This document shows, piece after piece, positions 31,511-42,265 of a DNA stretch of 64,000 bases; the stretch's first letter is position 1; every line of letters starts with the position of its first letter. The notes beneath the pieces were generated by a model that saw nothing but the letters and a program-made list of their open reading frames with translations, was not told the origin of the DNA and did not search any database. The DNA is from Trissonchulus latispiculum (taxonomy: Eukaryota; Nematoda; Enoplea; Enoplida; Ironidae), in contig JASAND010015646.1 of NCBI GenBank assembly GCA_030248195.1, forward strand, positions 1 to 64,000, given 5' to 3'. Made by a program: the position numbers and the translations under genes.

Positions 31511-33246
31511 ATATCAAAGCAAACTTTAAAAGTATTCCGACTTTCGAGAATTGCTTCTTTCTTCAGCAATACCAGGCTAAGTTTGAAAATCAACAAAAAG
31601 TTGCGAGGTGACGGTGTGCCGGTTTCGATCTAATAAAATTGGCAGCCTCTAGCATACCTCATCCTCAGCTTTTTTTCCGTACGCCCCACTCCAGTTGGAT
31701 GTGCACCGGTTAGGGTAGTGTCAGCCACGATAATTTTAAATTTTGATTATTGGGGAAGGGTGATTGGCTGACTCCGAATAATTGTCTACACAATTACCCG
31801 AGGCAAGTACCAAGACAGGAGATTTATCCATCACCGTCTATGTGATGAACGCCCCCAGCTTTTACCAGTTATTAATTTCTAATAGGGGCAAATTGTGGCT
31901 AAGTTTCGAGTGTTTCAATCTTTGTTAGTGTGCTAGCTCACTTTTCGTTAAGAAATAGCCTCTATTTTTAGGTCGAAAAAGCTAGCTAAGCACACTAAAA
32001 ATGGGGTCAAAAATGTTTTGTCTTCAATTTTGCCGAAAAGGTGCGTATCAGGGCTCTGACTAGCTGAATTTGAATATAAAATCCGTTTTTCGATATGACG
32101 CTGACAAGTGTCTCAGAGCTTTTTGGTGCGATTGGCATCCATATATACTTCGAGAAATCAATGAAGCATTTCTAAACTCTGCAGCGAGGCTTAGTGACCT
32201 AACTTACTGCACATTTTGGTACTGTCGTTGGCTTATAATGTGCTAAGTTCCAGACGATTCTGCCAAACTACTTAGGAGTAGATTACTCACATCTTTGAAA
32301 TGCCACCAAATAACAGCGACAATATCGATAACGTAATCTAGCACTGCGAACGCAGGGATTAACGAAATCACGTAATTTTCACATAAGTTAAGATAGATAC
32401 TTGGAGTATTAATTGGAGAAAATTTGGGATAATTTCGTTAACCACAGTTCTTTAGGTATTAGTTAGCCGCCACTGGACTTACCACGTCCAATTTTTCTGA
32501 CTGATCGTATTGCACAGGTACGTATTCATTGGTCTAGAGATTATTCTAACCAATATCAACGCACCAGGACTTCGACTATCTCTGCAAAGTTTGGGCACCG
32601 TACCTTGCACATAGCTCAGGGCGCGGCGAAGTTAGCATGCATGTCATGTCGAGATTTAAACCGACAACACCAAGTTGTGAGGCTCTACAGGACGCTACGC
32701 TGCGTGGAATTCTTTCAAACTTTAAACTACTTCGCACCAAACCAAATACTATTATGTGGCAAAATACTGGCTAGCTTTTCCAACATCGAACTTTTAGTTA
32801 CCTTCGCAGCCCTCCTCCCCTAAGGGGAATTATTTCGACTTTCTTCCGTAAAACGAAACTACTTGTTATTAGCTCGATTCCTTGGCGTTTTTCTTCTCCC
32901 ATACTTTTATTCAGATGGAACTACAATAATCCCTGGTTTCACAGTACGTAATGCATGTATAACTGTTATTATTCTCTGCTGTCATTTCTTACTGCCTTAG
33001 CTTTAGGTTTATTTTATTGGGTAAACCAGGATAGTTTTCAGAAAAACTAATTCTTAAAGAATCATTGAATATCACTACAAATTTAAAAAATGAGGATTAT
33101 AACTATAATGCATAATTATATAATACGCGAAGCAAAAAAGCAATCATTTTCTGTAGCGTTCACTCGAAAATTTATACCCCGAGAGAGTGAGTTGTAACTT
33201 GTATGAGGACATTATAAAGTTGTAAGTAGGCTAGTAGACACCAGTA
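31511..33246. other. Non-coding, nothing recognised apart from one dispersed motif
   Basis: At 32015-32033 the motif GTTTTGTCTTCAATTTTGC is a variant of one found at 40911, 45643 and 60389. Otherwise no gene or bounded element is seen in 1.7 kb. Confidence 0.4.
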
Positions 33247-35033
33247 ACATGTGTAATGAAGTGGGTAGGATTGGGGTTCCAAATTTCACAACAGTCTATC
33301 ACGACTGACTCTGGGTATCAACCACTTCGAGTACACGGAAGGTCGACTCGTTTATCGGTGAGGATAAACTTAGGCACAGGATCTTCGGAAGGTGATTTAT
33401 CCAGAACCAAAGATTCCTTGCGGTCAACCTGGGTGGGGTCTAGACGTGAGTTCGTTTGAAGAGAGGGCAGGGATCCAAGGGATATCAATAGCAAGCGGGG
33501 TCGACACTTGCCGTTTCTGGAGAGATGAATCAGGTCTGTATCAAAGAACATTGATTGAGAATCTTGATTGCCAAATCAAGATTCTAGAATGATGATGATG
33601 ATTATGTCTTTGTCGGGACCAAGGGTTCAATTTAGTCACTTACTTGTGCTGGGGCTATGAATCCAAATCTTGACCTGAACCTTATGTCCTAGTAAATGGG
33701 TTCAGTATTAGGACACAACAATTTAATAATGATAACTATAATATTAACAGTGATAATAATGACAGTAAACAACAAGAGGGATTATTACAGTGCGTACAAG
33801 GAGTAAGACAAGATACGAATCACAAACTGTATGTTGTATGAACAATTAGACAACAAAAGTAGTTTGCCAGAGTTGCCAGTATTTGATTTACCCGAGTTAT
33901 TAATTGTTGATAGGGACAAGGTTCCGGTAACTAAACTCAGTTCTGCTATATTCCTCTTTTTTTCCTTTCTTAATCAATTAACAAGATACTAAACCTAATT
34001 ACTAAACTCTTTCGTGCAGTCCCTATATGCTTGTGTTCGTGTTATTAGATTATAACTCTTTTTCCGTCCTCCTTACCAAGGACAATATAATATCAATAAA
34101 GAAAGCTACTGAACAATTTAAATCAACTAGATTAAAGGAGTTAGTAGTACAGTGGTTCCGGTCTGTGGGTGAGCCCGAAATGCTAGTAACAACAGGAAAT
34201 TTCGGATGCTATACAGTCGCCAAGGGTCAAACACAAGGGGGGTCCGGTTGGGAGTTTCCTGGTCCGATTATGGGGTTAATACAAGTATGGTTTAATTTAA
34301 TCTCTTCGTTAAATCCTCTACTTCTGACTGACTTGACAAAACCACTGAACTAGTTGAACCAAAGACAGGGGGTGACAACCCCTTCGATAAGGCTGATAAT
34401 TAGCTCAGAAAGATTCATCCTTTGAGAAAGTGAAAGTGAAGAGAAAGAATTAATTTAGAGCAGTCGAAAACAATGTCAAGTTCGCTTTGTTAGGTTTTAG
34501 GTCCCACTATAGACTTTGGTGCTGAGCCTGGAATCGTCTCCGCCTTAACCGTTCCACAAAAAGTCTGAATCGATTCTCAAAGTACCTTAACGAACTGATT
34601 CTGATCCAATCAATTATCCAATTATCTACGTCCTTCCACTGAACTGATTACTGACCAAATTAATATAAGCAATGAGACTCGGATTACTAACAGCTTGAGC
34701 TTGATTCCGGCAGGATAGATGAGAGCTCCGCACCTGAATCAAATGGGTTAAAACCCATTAATACAAGTTATAGGTGCGGGATTCGAACCCAGCAACCATT
34801 ACTCACATTTTGGCTTTCTGGACTTGAAACAAACTTGCAAAAAATTGAAACTGTTATGAAAATTTGAAATTTAGGCGGGTTATCAAGAGTTCTGAATGGC
34901 TTTAACAAAATCACAACACTTGAGGTTGATTTTAAGTAAAACACTAACTTTTTTGGGCAATTTCTTGCATTCTTACGCAAGAAATTGCAACGTCAATGTG
35001 AAACTATGATTTCAGCTTGATCTCTCTTTGTAC
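33247..35033 (-). repeat. LTR-like 1.8 kb repeat, inverted copy
   Basis: Reverse-complement partner of 17426-19225 over its whole length. It lacks the hairpin found at 18254-18274 but keeps the 12-bp hairpins (34957-34988 and about 33558-33585) and the T-arm-like phrase (about 34775-34795). Its flanks show no matching target-site duplication that I can see. Confidence 0.65.
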
Positions 35034-36039
35034 AGTCTGCTTCTGCACGATTGAAATCTATTACGCGAAATTGATACGATTTCAGGCCCTTCAACAGCAG
35101 ATAGGCACCCATTCACTCGGTTAACACGAGAAACATTAAATTGGCTAAAAATGATCAAATTTAGAACCTTTGTTTTCCAAGTCCTGACAAGGAAGGTAAC
35201 AACTTCCTATCTTTGATACATATTACTTAATTAGAAAGTGATTAGTACGTGAATTTAATGAAAGCACAATACTTGAATGTAAAACTTTTAATTTCGCGGG
35301 TTTAAGAAGGAAGGTAACAACTTCCTGTTGCTTAACAAACGTTAACAAATTAGAAGCGGGCTAACACACGATTTTAACGAAAAGCATCATAAGTTAACGT
35401 AGAGTCTTTGTTTTTTCAGTAGGTTCTACCTAGGGAAGATAACAACTCCCTATTTTGGCAATTATCGAACGTTGAAAACAAATTGACTTCATAAAACTGG
35501 TGGTTTTGATCTTTATCAGAAGATGGTTCTGGTATCCTATCCATAATACTTACGTAACTAATTGTCAATTTGTTTATTTCAGGTATATTACCAATTATTG
35601 CTTATTATTAGTTAAAATTGCCGGATTGCTGAAACCTATTATTGACATTAGAGGATAATCATCATGGGTTGGCCTTAGATTAGTCGCTAAATGAACAAGG
35701 TTGATTTTTCAACCTTGCTAACCTTTACTTAAGAAGATTCTGCTAGTTTTGTCTTTAAACGTGAACACCGACATGAAATGGTGTTAGGCCGCGGTTGCGG
35801 TCATTATTAGGAATGAAACATGCAGCAGACTTGGCTAATTTAACTAAAAATGGCAATAACAGCATGTTCTGACATTAGAAACAAAGACACAGTGAATAGA
35901 ACTAGAAATTACAATCACTACAGCCTCTTACGTAATGCTAATATGCTTTTTTGGACAAGAATTCGGAAAACGGTAGTTTTAGACAGAAATTACATTAATT
36001 TGATAGTGAGACCATCCATTTGACGGATTTCTTTTCTTG

Positions 36040-36086
36040 CGATTCGTCCGCACTCTTGAAAAAGAGTGGCCTACGCGGACGAATCG
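36040..36086. other. Two-tier hairpin: 12-bp stem, inner 6-bp stem with GAAA loop
   Basis: CGATTCGTCCGC pairs perfectly with GCGGACGAATCG. Inside, ACTCTT-GAAA-AAGAGT forms a second stem with a GNRA-type tetraloop, and seven bases (GGCCTAC) are left unpaired on the 3' side. It looks like a compact RNA fold. The hammerhead core CUGAUGA is missing. Confidence 0.65.
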
Positions 36087-37026
36087 AGGACATCCTGATT
36101 CAGACTAATGAGGGCCTAATATAGGATCCCTGTGACCCTAGATCCTATAGTCCTAACCTCATTTGCATATTTACTAAACTGAGCCTAAACCTAGATTTCC
36201 TATGCAACCATGTATTCCCAACCTTCCAGACATGCATACAAAACTTGCAACTTAAAACTACATTACTTATTACTATTTTCCTGCGTACTATAGGAAACCT
36301 AGCATAATTTTTGGTACTTCATACAGACCATGTGCACGAATAATCATTAAACATTTGGACGGTCACTTGCTTAATTATGATTAAAGTTACCTCATATAAA
36401 CTACAACATTTACGTATATTTTGGGCAAGTCAATACTGAACTACGTAATAGTATTTACTAACTAATTAACATTTATACAACATGTGTACGACAACTTGAC
36501 TACTAAAAACAAGCATTTATGCTCCACTTATACAACATCTAGACTGAAATGCACTCACATTAACTGAAAGGCAGACATTCATACAGATCACAAATATACC
36601 TCATTCCCTTAAGATCTGAGTCTTGATCACTCCAGCGATGCTCACAACCTTCATCGAACAGAAGGAGTTTCCGCGAGTCAACGCACATATAATCACAAGA
36701 ACCAGTATACAATACAATGCTATTCATACGATCTCATATAAACACACACAAACACACGATTTCATAGGTAATTACTTATCTAACTAATCCTAAAGACAAA
36801 CATAATTAAAAAGACAATCTATATATATATAACTTAAGTCTAGTTTTCACTAAATAATCTACGTTCCTAGCTATCATTCTAAACGTATCCTTGAAACGTA
36901 TTTATTAGCTACTAAATTAACTGAATTTAACGAGAATTTTGTGGTGAGTTTTAGGATTCTAAAACTCGACTTATAGCGCAGAACTTTGGTAGTTTTGAGA
37001 ACTTTGAACTTTTGGAAAGCCATGTG

Positions 37027-37053
37027 AGTAATGATTGCTAAGCAATCATTACT
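37027..37053. other. Perfect 12-bp hairpin, 3-base loop
   Basis: AGTAATGATTGC-TAA-GCAATCATTACT. The arms are exact complements. Confidence 0.8.
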
Positions 37054-37296
37054 AAACAAAACTACTAACAATTAATTAAATTAATGAATGGGGAAGCCGG
37101 TCATTCCCCGTGAAACGCTTGATTATAATTATTTAAAACAACAGTTTAAAATTGTTGATTACTTTGAGAACTCGGTTTTAAATTCGTTTTGATCTTTTAG
37201 TGACCTATTAATTTTCAGTACCGACCTAAGACAAACAATTACAGATTACAAACAGTGATTTTAAGGCTTAACAAAGCCTGAGATTAGAACAGTATG

Positions 37297-37319
37297 GCCG
37301 GCAACTGCTAGTTGCCGGC
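37297..37319. other. Perfect 10-bp GC-rich hairpin, 3-base loop
   Basis: GCCGGCAACT-GCT-AGTTGCCGGC. It follows another perfect hairpin at 37264-37279 (AGGCTT-AACA-AAGCCT). Confidence 0.8.
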
Positions 37320-37718
37320 TGTGGGGCGAATATCCTTCTAACTAGCTTAGTAAAAGTAGGGTCGTAACAAAAGGACCCTCTAACTCAAACTTAGGGGTTG
37401 GGTCCCCCGCTCATTTGTCCCATATTCTACTTTAAACCCCAAATTTAGGTCAAAAGAACCTTGGTAAAAATTGATAAAAGGTTGGTCGTGGCTTGACAAA
37501 AAAATGCAAATGAAAGACGAATAGAACAAAACAGAATAATGAACGGCGGAGGCCGGCAAACCTCTATAATAAGAGAGTGTCGGACAGAAAAACAGAAAAA
37601 CAGAAACAGGGGCAATTCTCAAGACCTCCATCGCACAGGAGGGGTTTACATGAGCTGCCCCATTATTAAAATAATAAAATAATAAGAAAAAGGATTTAGA
37701 TTAAAAGAAACTAAAAAG

Positions 37719-37985
37719 TGGCTCAAAGGCCCACACATGCTAGAGAAATAAAACTGGCCTGTGGCCCAATATGCTGGTAAAAAGGGGCTCTGTGGCCCAA
37801 AAAATGCATAAAAAAATGGCCCCATTGGCCTTGCATAGTATAAAAAATATGGCCTGAAGGCCTCAAAAACCATATGTATAAAAATTGGCCTGTAGGCCTT
37901 CCCAATTATAAAAAGTGGCCCGAGGCCTCTAGAATAAAAAGTGGCCAAAAAGGCCTAAATATTATTAAAAAATTGGCCGGGCACA
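37719..37985. repeat. Array of GGCC-type short palindromes
   Basis: About nine small inverted repeats, such as GGCCTGTGGCC, GGCCTGAAGGCC and GGCCTGTAGGCC, spaced about 25-40 bases apart and separated by A-rich linkers (ATAAAAA...). The palindrome core is conserved and the loops and linkers vary. This is not a CRISPR array: the units are neither identical nor evenly spaced, and the setting is eukaryotic. Confidence 0.65.
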
Positions 37986-38119
37986 ACACACCCATTTGGC
38001 CCTCTAAAGAATAGTGTTCGTGTTAAAAAACTTAATCTCTTTTTCTCTGACCAGTGTGGGGAAAAGCAGCCTACTTCGGCTACAACTCAACGAACACTGA
38101 ATGGAACAAAAATTTTGGG

Positions 38120-38150
38120 ACCGAGCTGACAGTTTTGCTGACAGCTCGGT
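38120..38150. other. 9-bp hairpin with nested 3-bp inner stem
   Basis: ACCGAGCTG pairs with CAGCTCGGT, and inside CAG pairs with CTG. It lies 50 bp before the heat-shock-element palindrome. Confidence 0.7.
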
Positions 38151-38201
38151 GACAGGTCATTAGCGAAAGTTGGAGCGGATTGCCTCTTTGATTTTAAGGC
38201 A

Positions 38202-38237
38202 AAGCTTCTAGAAAGTTCTAGAACTTTCTAGAAGCTT
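38202..38237. promoter_or_regulatory. 36-bp perfect palindrome forming a six-unit heat-shock element
   Basis: The palindrome is exact over 36 bp (AAGCTTCTAGAAAGTTCT followed by its complement). Bases 38206-38233 read TTC-nn-GAA three times in perfect alternation, i.e. six adjoining nGAAn units, the ideal binding array for trimeric heat-shock factor. GGC/GCC pairs flank it one base out. No heat-shock gene is visible nearby. A GC-rich stretch (CACGTGAGGCGCAGCGGCGG) follows at 38250-38270. It may drive a transcript of the hairpin field or be a chance product of palindrome formation. Confidence 0.6.
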
Positions 38238-38625
38238 GCCACCTTTTACACGTGAGGCGCAGCGGCGGGTTGAGCCAGCTGGCCATGGGAGGCGAAAATT
38301 AATGAGATTTTGAAAATATTACCCCCCAACTGACCCATTTTTGATATATTTCCAGTGCCGAAACTATGGCGAAACTTTGCGAAATTTTCTTTAACACATA
38401 AACATAACCGAAGGGAAAAGTTCGTGAAATTTCACAACTTTATCGAGTTATTACACAAGATGCACAATTTTCTATGACTTAAAATTTATATCATAATAAT
38501 CTACGTACTTATCTACTTATACCTAGCTACTTATATTCATATTTTTATTATTATTAAGGGAGATAAGCCCCCCTCTAAGTCCAATGACTTGGGCTAATCC
38601 TACTATTTTCTTTTCCTTCTCTTTG

Positions 38626-38864
38626 TTGGCCTTGTCCTCGGCCAAAAGTTCAGGTGAGGACAACTGCTAGGCCTTAGAAGAAAGAGGCCTAGCAGAGAAA
38701 GAGATATGGAAAACAACACCTGACTGAGGTGTAGTCTGGGAGGTAGACAACCTCCCAGACAATGGAAAAGGAAAAAAGGTTTGACTTAAGTCAAACCTTA
38801 AAGAAAACCAATTTTAGAACACTCCTTTTTGGAGTGGTAAGATTACGACATAAAAAGTAATCTT
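38626..38864. other. Eight consecutive hairpins with unrelated stems
   Basis: Stem pairs in order: TTGGCC/GGCCAA (38626-38645); TTGTCCTC/GAGGACAA (38632-38663, overlapping the first and mutually exclusive with it); an 11-bp stem CTGCTAGGCCT (38664-38695); ACACCT (38716-38732); a 10-bp stem GTCTGGGAGG (38734-38760); a 24-base loopless palindrome (38776-38799); CACTCC (38820-38836); AAGATTAC (38839-38864). All stems are perfect and the gaps are 0-20 bases. Structured non-coding RNA or a mutational palindrome process could explain it. Confidence 0.75.
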
Positions 38865-38979
38865 CCAAAAACATTTTCCTTTATAACTTTCTTAATATTG
38901 GGAGTTGAAAAGACGGGTTTGAATTTTTAGAATCAAAATCAAATTCTCATTCATATAAGCCCAAGTCATTTTCTGACTA

Positions 38980-39879
38980 AAAATATTAAAACTAACTAAT
39001 TATTACCTAATTAACACCTAATTAACACTAGTTAACACTACCTAACTACGTACTTAGCTATTTTGTGTCTAATATCGAACCATCTTCCAATAGTTGCTAT
39101 TTTCAATGCCAATTTTCATTTTATAGGCGATTTTACGACTAAATTTCAGCTTAATCAGACACCTAAACCTCATGTTTTGAGTTTACAGCTTCCCGCTAAC
39201 TAGTATGCGAACAATAATGATTATAGTACTTTGCGGAGAAGGCCGTACTTGTCTCAAATTGTGAATGACACTCACTAATTCACCTAAGTTCAGTTTAAAT
39301 GTCCATATTTATCTTCGTGTGGGAGTAACAACTCCACTTACTAAAGGAATTAAAACCGAATTACCCTCTTTTCACAATTCCTGAATTAGTATTGTTAATA
39401 AGCCACACGTTAGTAGAACTTAATTAAACTCAAGATTATAATTAAGACTAGGATTTGTGCCCTAATTGAGTACTAACCTTGAGCCCTATTTATGAAGTTC
39501 CCTTAATTTCTTTGAATACTGGCAACTCTGACTAGACAAACATAAGATAATCTATACAATTATTGCTTGGACATAATTAGATAAATACATTCTATGTAGA
39601 TGATCTTCGCTCTTCTTCACAGATCCATGACATAAAAATTCTTCCTTGTAGACTGACTATTTTGGGATACTTTTAGACCAATTTCTGTTATTCTCAACAT
39701 CTTGTTTTATTAATTCCATTACACATGTGCAGATTGTGCTGGCGCAAATTTATTCAAGAAGCAAACATAGCAGATCTGCTGCGCTCAAATTAAACAGCTA
39801 TCACTGGTGTTAGGGCAGCGCAGTTATCAAAGTACACAACCGTACATTTTGAGACTGTACCGCACTTTAGCTGTATATT

Positions 39880-39890
<11 letters not shown>
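38980..39890. other. Non-coding, nothing recognised
   Basis: AT-rich. One more weak hairpin of the GGAGTAACAACTCC type occurs near 39320-39335. No gene is supported. Confidence 0.35.

Positions 39891-39891
<1 letters not shown>

Positions 39892-39967
<76 letters not shown>
39892..39967. repeat. (TA)n microsatellite
   Basis: About 38 uninterrupted TA units. Confidence 0.95.
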
Positions 39968-39968
<1 letters not shown>

Positions 39969-41857
39969 TTTCAATTATTGCAATCGAAAACCATAGGTTT
40001 TTCCAAAGTTAGTTAATTCCTAAAATTCAGAAAGTCCTAGTAGAAGGCAATCATATCGTACGATATGAATGTTTCTGAAGTGCACTGCTCTTCATTTAAG
40101 TTAATCTTCTTTCCAAATCCTTCAAAAAGGTACATACCTATTGGAAAAGATTCAATTCCCAGACTGGGGCTAACTTAATTTCACATGAAAATAACAACTT
40201 TGCTTAAAAGCAGAATTTCAGCAAAGTCAGTTCTGGCTACAGCTTAATAGTTCCGTTTAATGTCACATGACCGACCACTTTTTGATAACAGAACCGCATC
40301 TTTTTTGTTTCAAGTCTATTTTTAAATAGAGAATTTTAAATAGATTTTAAATAGATTTAAATCTCCTTTTAAACTGAGCTAAGTCGAGCTCAAGTTTTCC
40401 TGTTATTTGAAATTTCGTTCTCATAACCATACTGTCTGAGAAAATAATTAGTTGCACTGCACATTTGTGTTGTGAAAACAATTTCATTTAATGGCATTAA
40501 AACTTTTTAATTCACTTTTGCAATAACTTGAAACTTTAAACGAAGATAGAAAGCAGCTTTTTGATCAAAAATGTAGTATGTTTTTTACAGTTTTGGTTGA
40601 AGTTCCTCATTCTCCTCTGACTCGAATGCTCCAGAACTCCCTTGTTGTACCTACTGTTTACAAATTATGAGGAAGTAGAAAATATCCGGTTCTGCTGGAA
40701 CTGACTTTGAAAATCACAATAACATAGTCAGGACTAATTACAATTAAGTAATGATTGTTTGATGAGTGGAGAATTGGAAGCATTTCAGGAAACGCCTAAT
40801 GGCATGACTTCATTTTCTCTTCGTAGGATGTTGTGTTAAACAAAAATGGTATTTGCATTAAGGGTAAATAAATGGATATATATCAAGTAAACCAAGGAGA
40901 ACCAAAAAATGTTTTGTCTCCGATTTTGCTGAAAACTTTTATATAATGTTGGAATGCACCCACACAAAATTTGAGCTAAATTAGCCAAGTTTTGGGAAGG
41001 TTAGCATCAAGTAAACTATCTCCCCTCCTCCAATTAAGACTGGGGGAGAATGTTTACTTGATCCAAAGGTAATTTTCAACTTTTAGAATCTATCAAAAAG
41101 GTTTCCGAATCCCTGTTCGTGATGGTAATTTGAAATAGTTGCCTCTTAGCTAACTAATTTTAGCACATAAATTAACTTTCCTTGTAAGTTGCAGTTGCAC
41201 TATTGCAGTGTTATTATATTCGTTTGTAGTAATAATTTAAAAACTTAACTAAAATTGAATTTTTTAATTTCTGAGAAAACTACAAAACAAGAAATGTTGA
41301 CGTACCGCATAAAGGTGCTTGATTAGCCTTATATAACTTTCAAAACTGCTGGTTTTACGACGTACGTATTATTTCATGATTAAAACATTTCGGTTTTTGA
41401 ATCACCAGTAGATATCCTACTGTTCTCAGCGGATATCTAATCTTGTGTTCCAGTTATCTCTTGCTGAGTTTCCAGATCCAACTGTTTATTTGATAGATTC
41501 AGTGTCGTAAAATTAAGAATAAATCCCGCTCTGATGACCATGTGGTTGTTGTGCTTAGCATTGTTCAGGAACAGTTTCAACAAGTTGGCTCCTAAAAGGA
41601 GCAGTATCTCGACGCAGGGCCAGGGCTCGATTATATCAATTATATTGTATATCATTTACAAAATCATGTAATCAGCTAACTCGGTATTTCTGCTCTTTCA
41701 CAGACATGAGTAAAGCGTGTCGAAGTGACGTAGTAATTATCGGACAAATTTTTTTTAAGTCGACACCGTCTTTCTTTCATCGAATTTGTCAAAAATCGGC
41801 TCATTTTATAATAATTATCGAAAAAGCATCATTTTTCTAGTTGACTATTTCGGTCTG
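39968..41857. other. Non-coding; one hairpin and one dispersed motif
   Basis: At 40911-40929 lies GTTTTGTCTCCGATTTTGC, shared with 45643 and variants elsewhere. At 41006-41062 an 11-bp stem ATCAAGTAAAC/GTTTACTTGAT encloses CTCCCC...GGGGAG, and a third copy of ATCAAGTAAAC lies at about 40882. No gene is seen. Confidence 0.45.
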
Positions 41858-42265
41858 AGTCGCACCAAGAGTACATAAATGCTAAGAGTATGCCATTAGA
41901 CATACTCTCTGTTGACAGAGCAAAAATTATGCTCTGGTCGCTAACGGCTGACCCCCCAGCAAATCAGACCCATCATTTCAAAGAAATTCGCGCGCTATGT
42001 TTGTGTTCGAAAGCTCGAAGCAGACACAAAATTCGCACACGCACTGCTTGTGTTTCGAGCTTTAACACACAAGAATAGAGTGAGTGAGCTTGCCCCCGTT
42101 TTGACCAGGTGCTGATTTGCGGGGGGGGGGGGGTCACTAGCGTCTGATTAGCGGGGGGGGGGGGGAGGGATCAGTCGTTAGCGAGCAGAGTACAGTTTCT
42201 GCTCTGATAAAACAGAGAGTATGTCTAGTGAGTGACGTACTCTTAGTAAGACTCTTGGTCGCACT
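41858..42265. mobile_element. Foldback MITE of about 410 bp
   Basis: The left end GTCGCACCAAGAGTAC...GCTAAGAGTATG and the right end CATAC...TACTCTTAG...ACTCTTGGTCGCAC are inverted. The arms extend about 110 bp, including 'ACATACTCTCTGTT' on both sides. Two runs of 12-14 G (42120-42170) lie in the right part, facing a C6 in the left arm. A smaller hairpin around 42005-42075 (AAGCTCGAAGCAG facing CTGCTTGTGTTTCGAGCTT) forms the centre. No coding content. Confidence 0.65.

Larger units (their letters stand above)
34957..38978. other. Non-coding hairpin-dense field
   Basis: About 4 kb without a credible ORF but with dozens of short, mostly perfect inverted repeats having 0-20 base loops and unrelated stem sequences. 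Clear examples are 34957-34988, 35696-35717, 36040-36086, 36120-36149, 37027-37053, 37264-37279, 37297-37319, 38120-38150, 38202-38237, 38577-38590, eight in 38626-38864, and 38964-38978. Three related hairpins with GGAAGGTAACAACTTCC-like cores lie near 35193, 35313 and 35438. Such density is not a chance property of the rest of the window. Confidence 0.7.

Noticed and set aside
36040..36086. Hammerhead ribozyme
   Set aside because: GGACGAA resembles one side of the core, but CUGAUGA and the cleavage-site context are absent on both strands.
37719..37985. CRISPR-like array
   Set aside because: Units are short palindromes with variable loops and uneven spacing, there are no identical repeats or cas genes, and the context is eukaryotic.
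39807..40016. Tyr-Ile repeat frame
   Set aside because: By-product of the (TA)n microsatellite.
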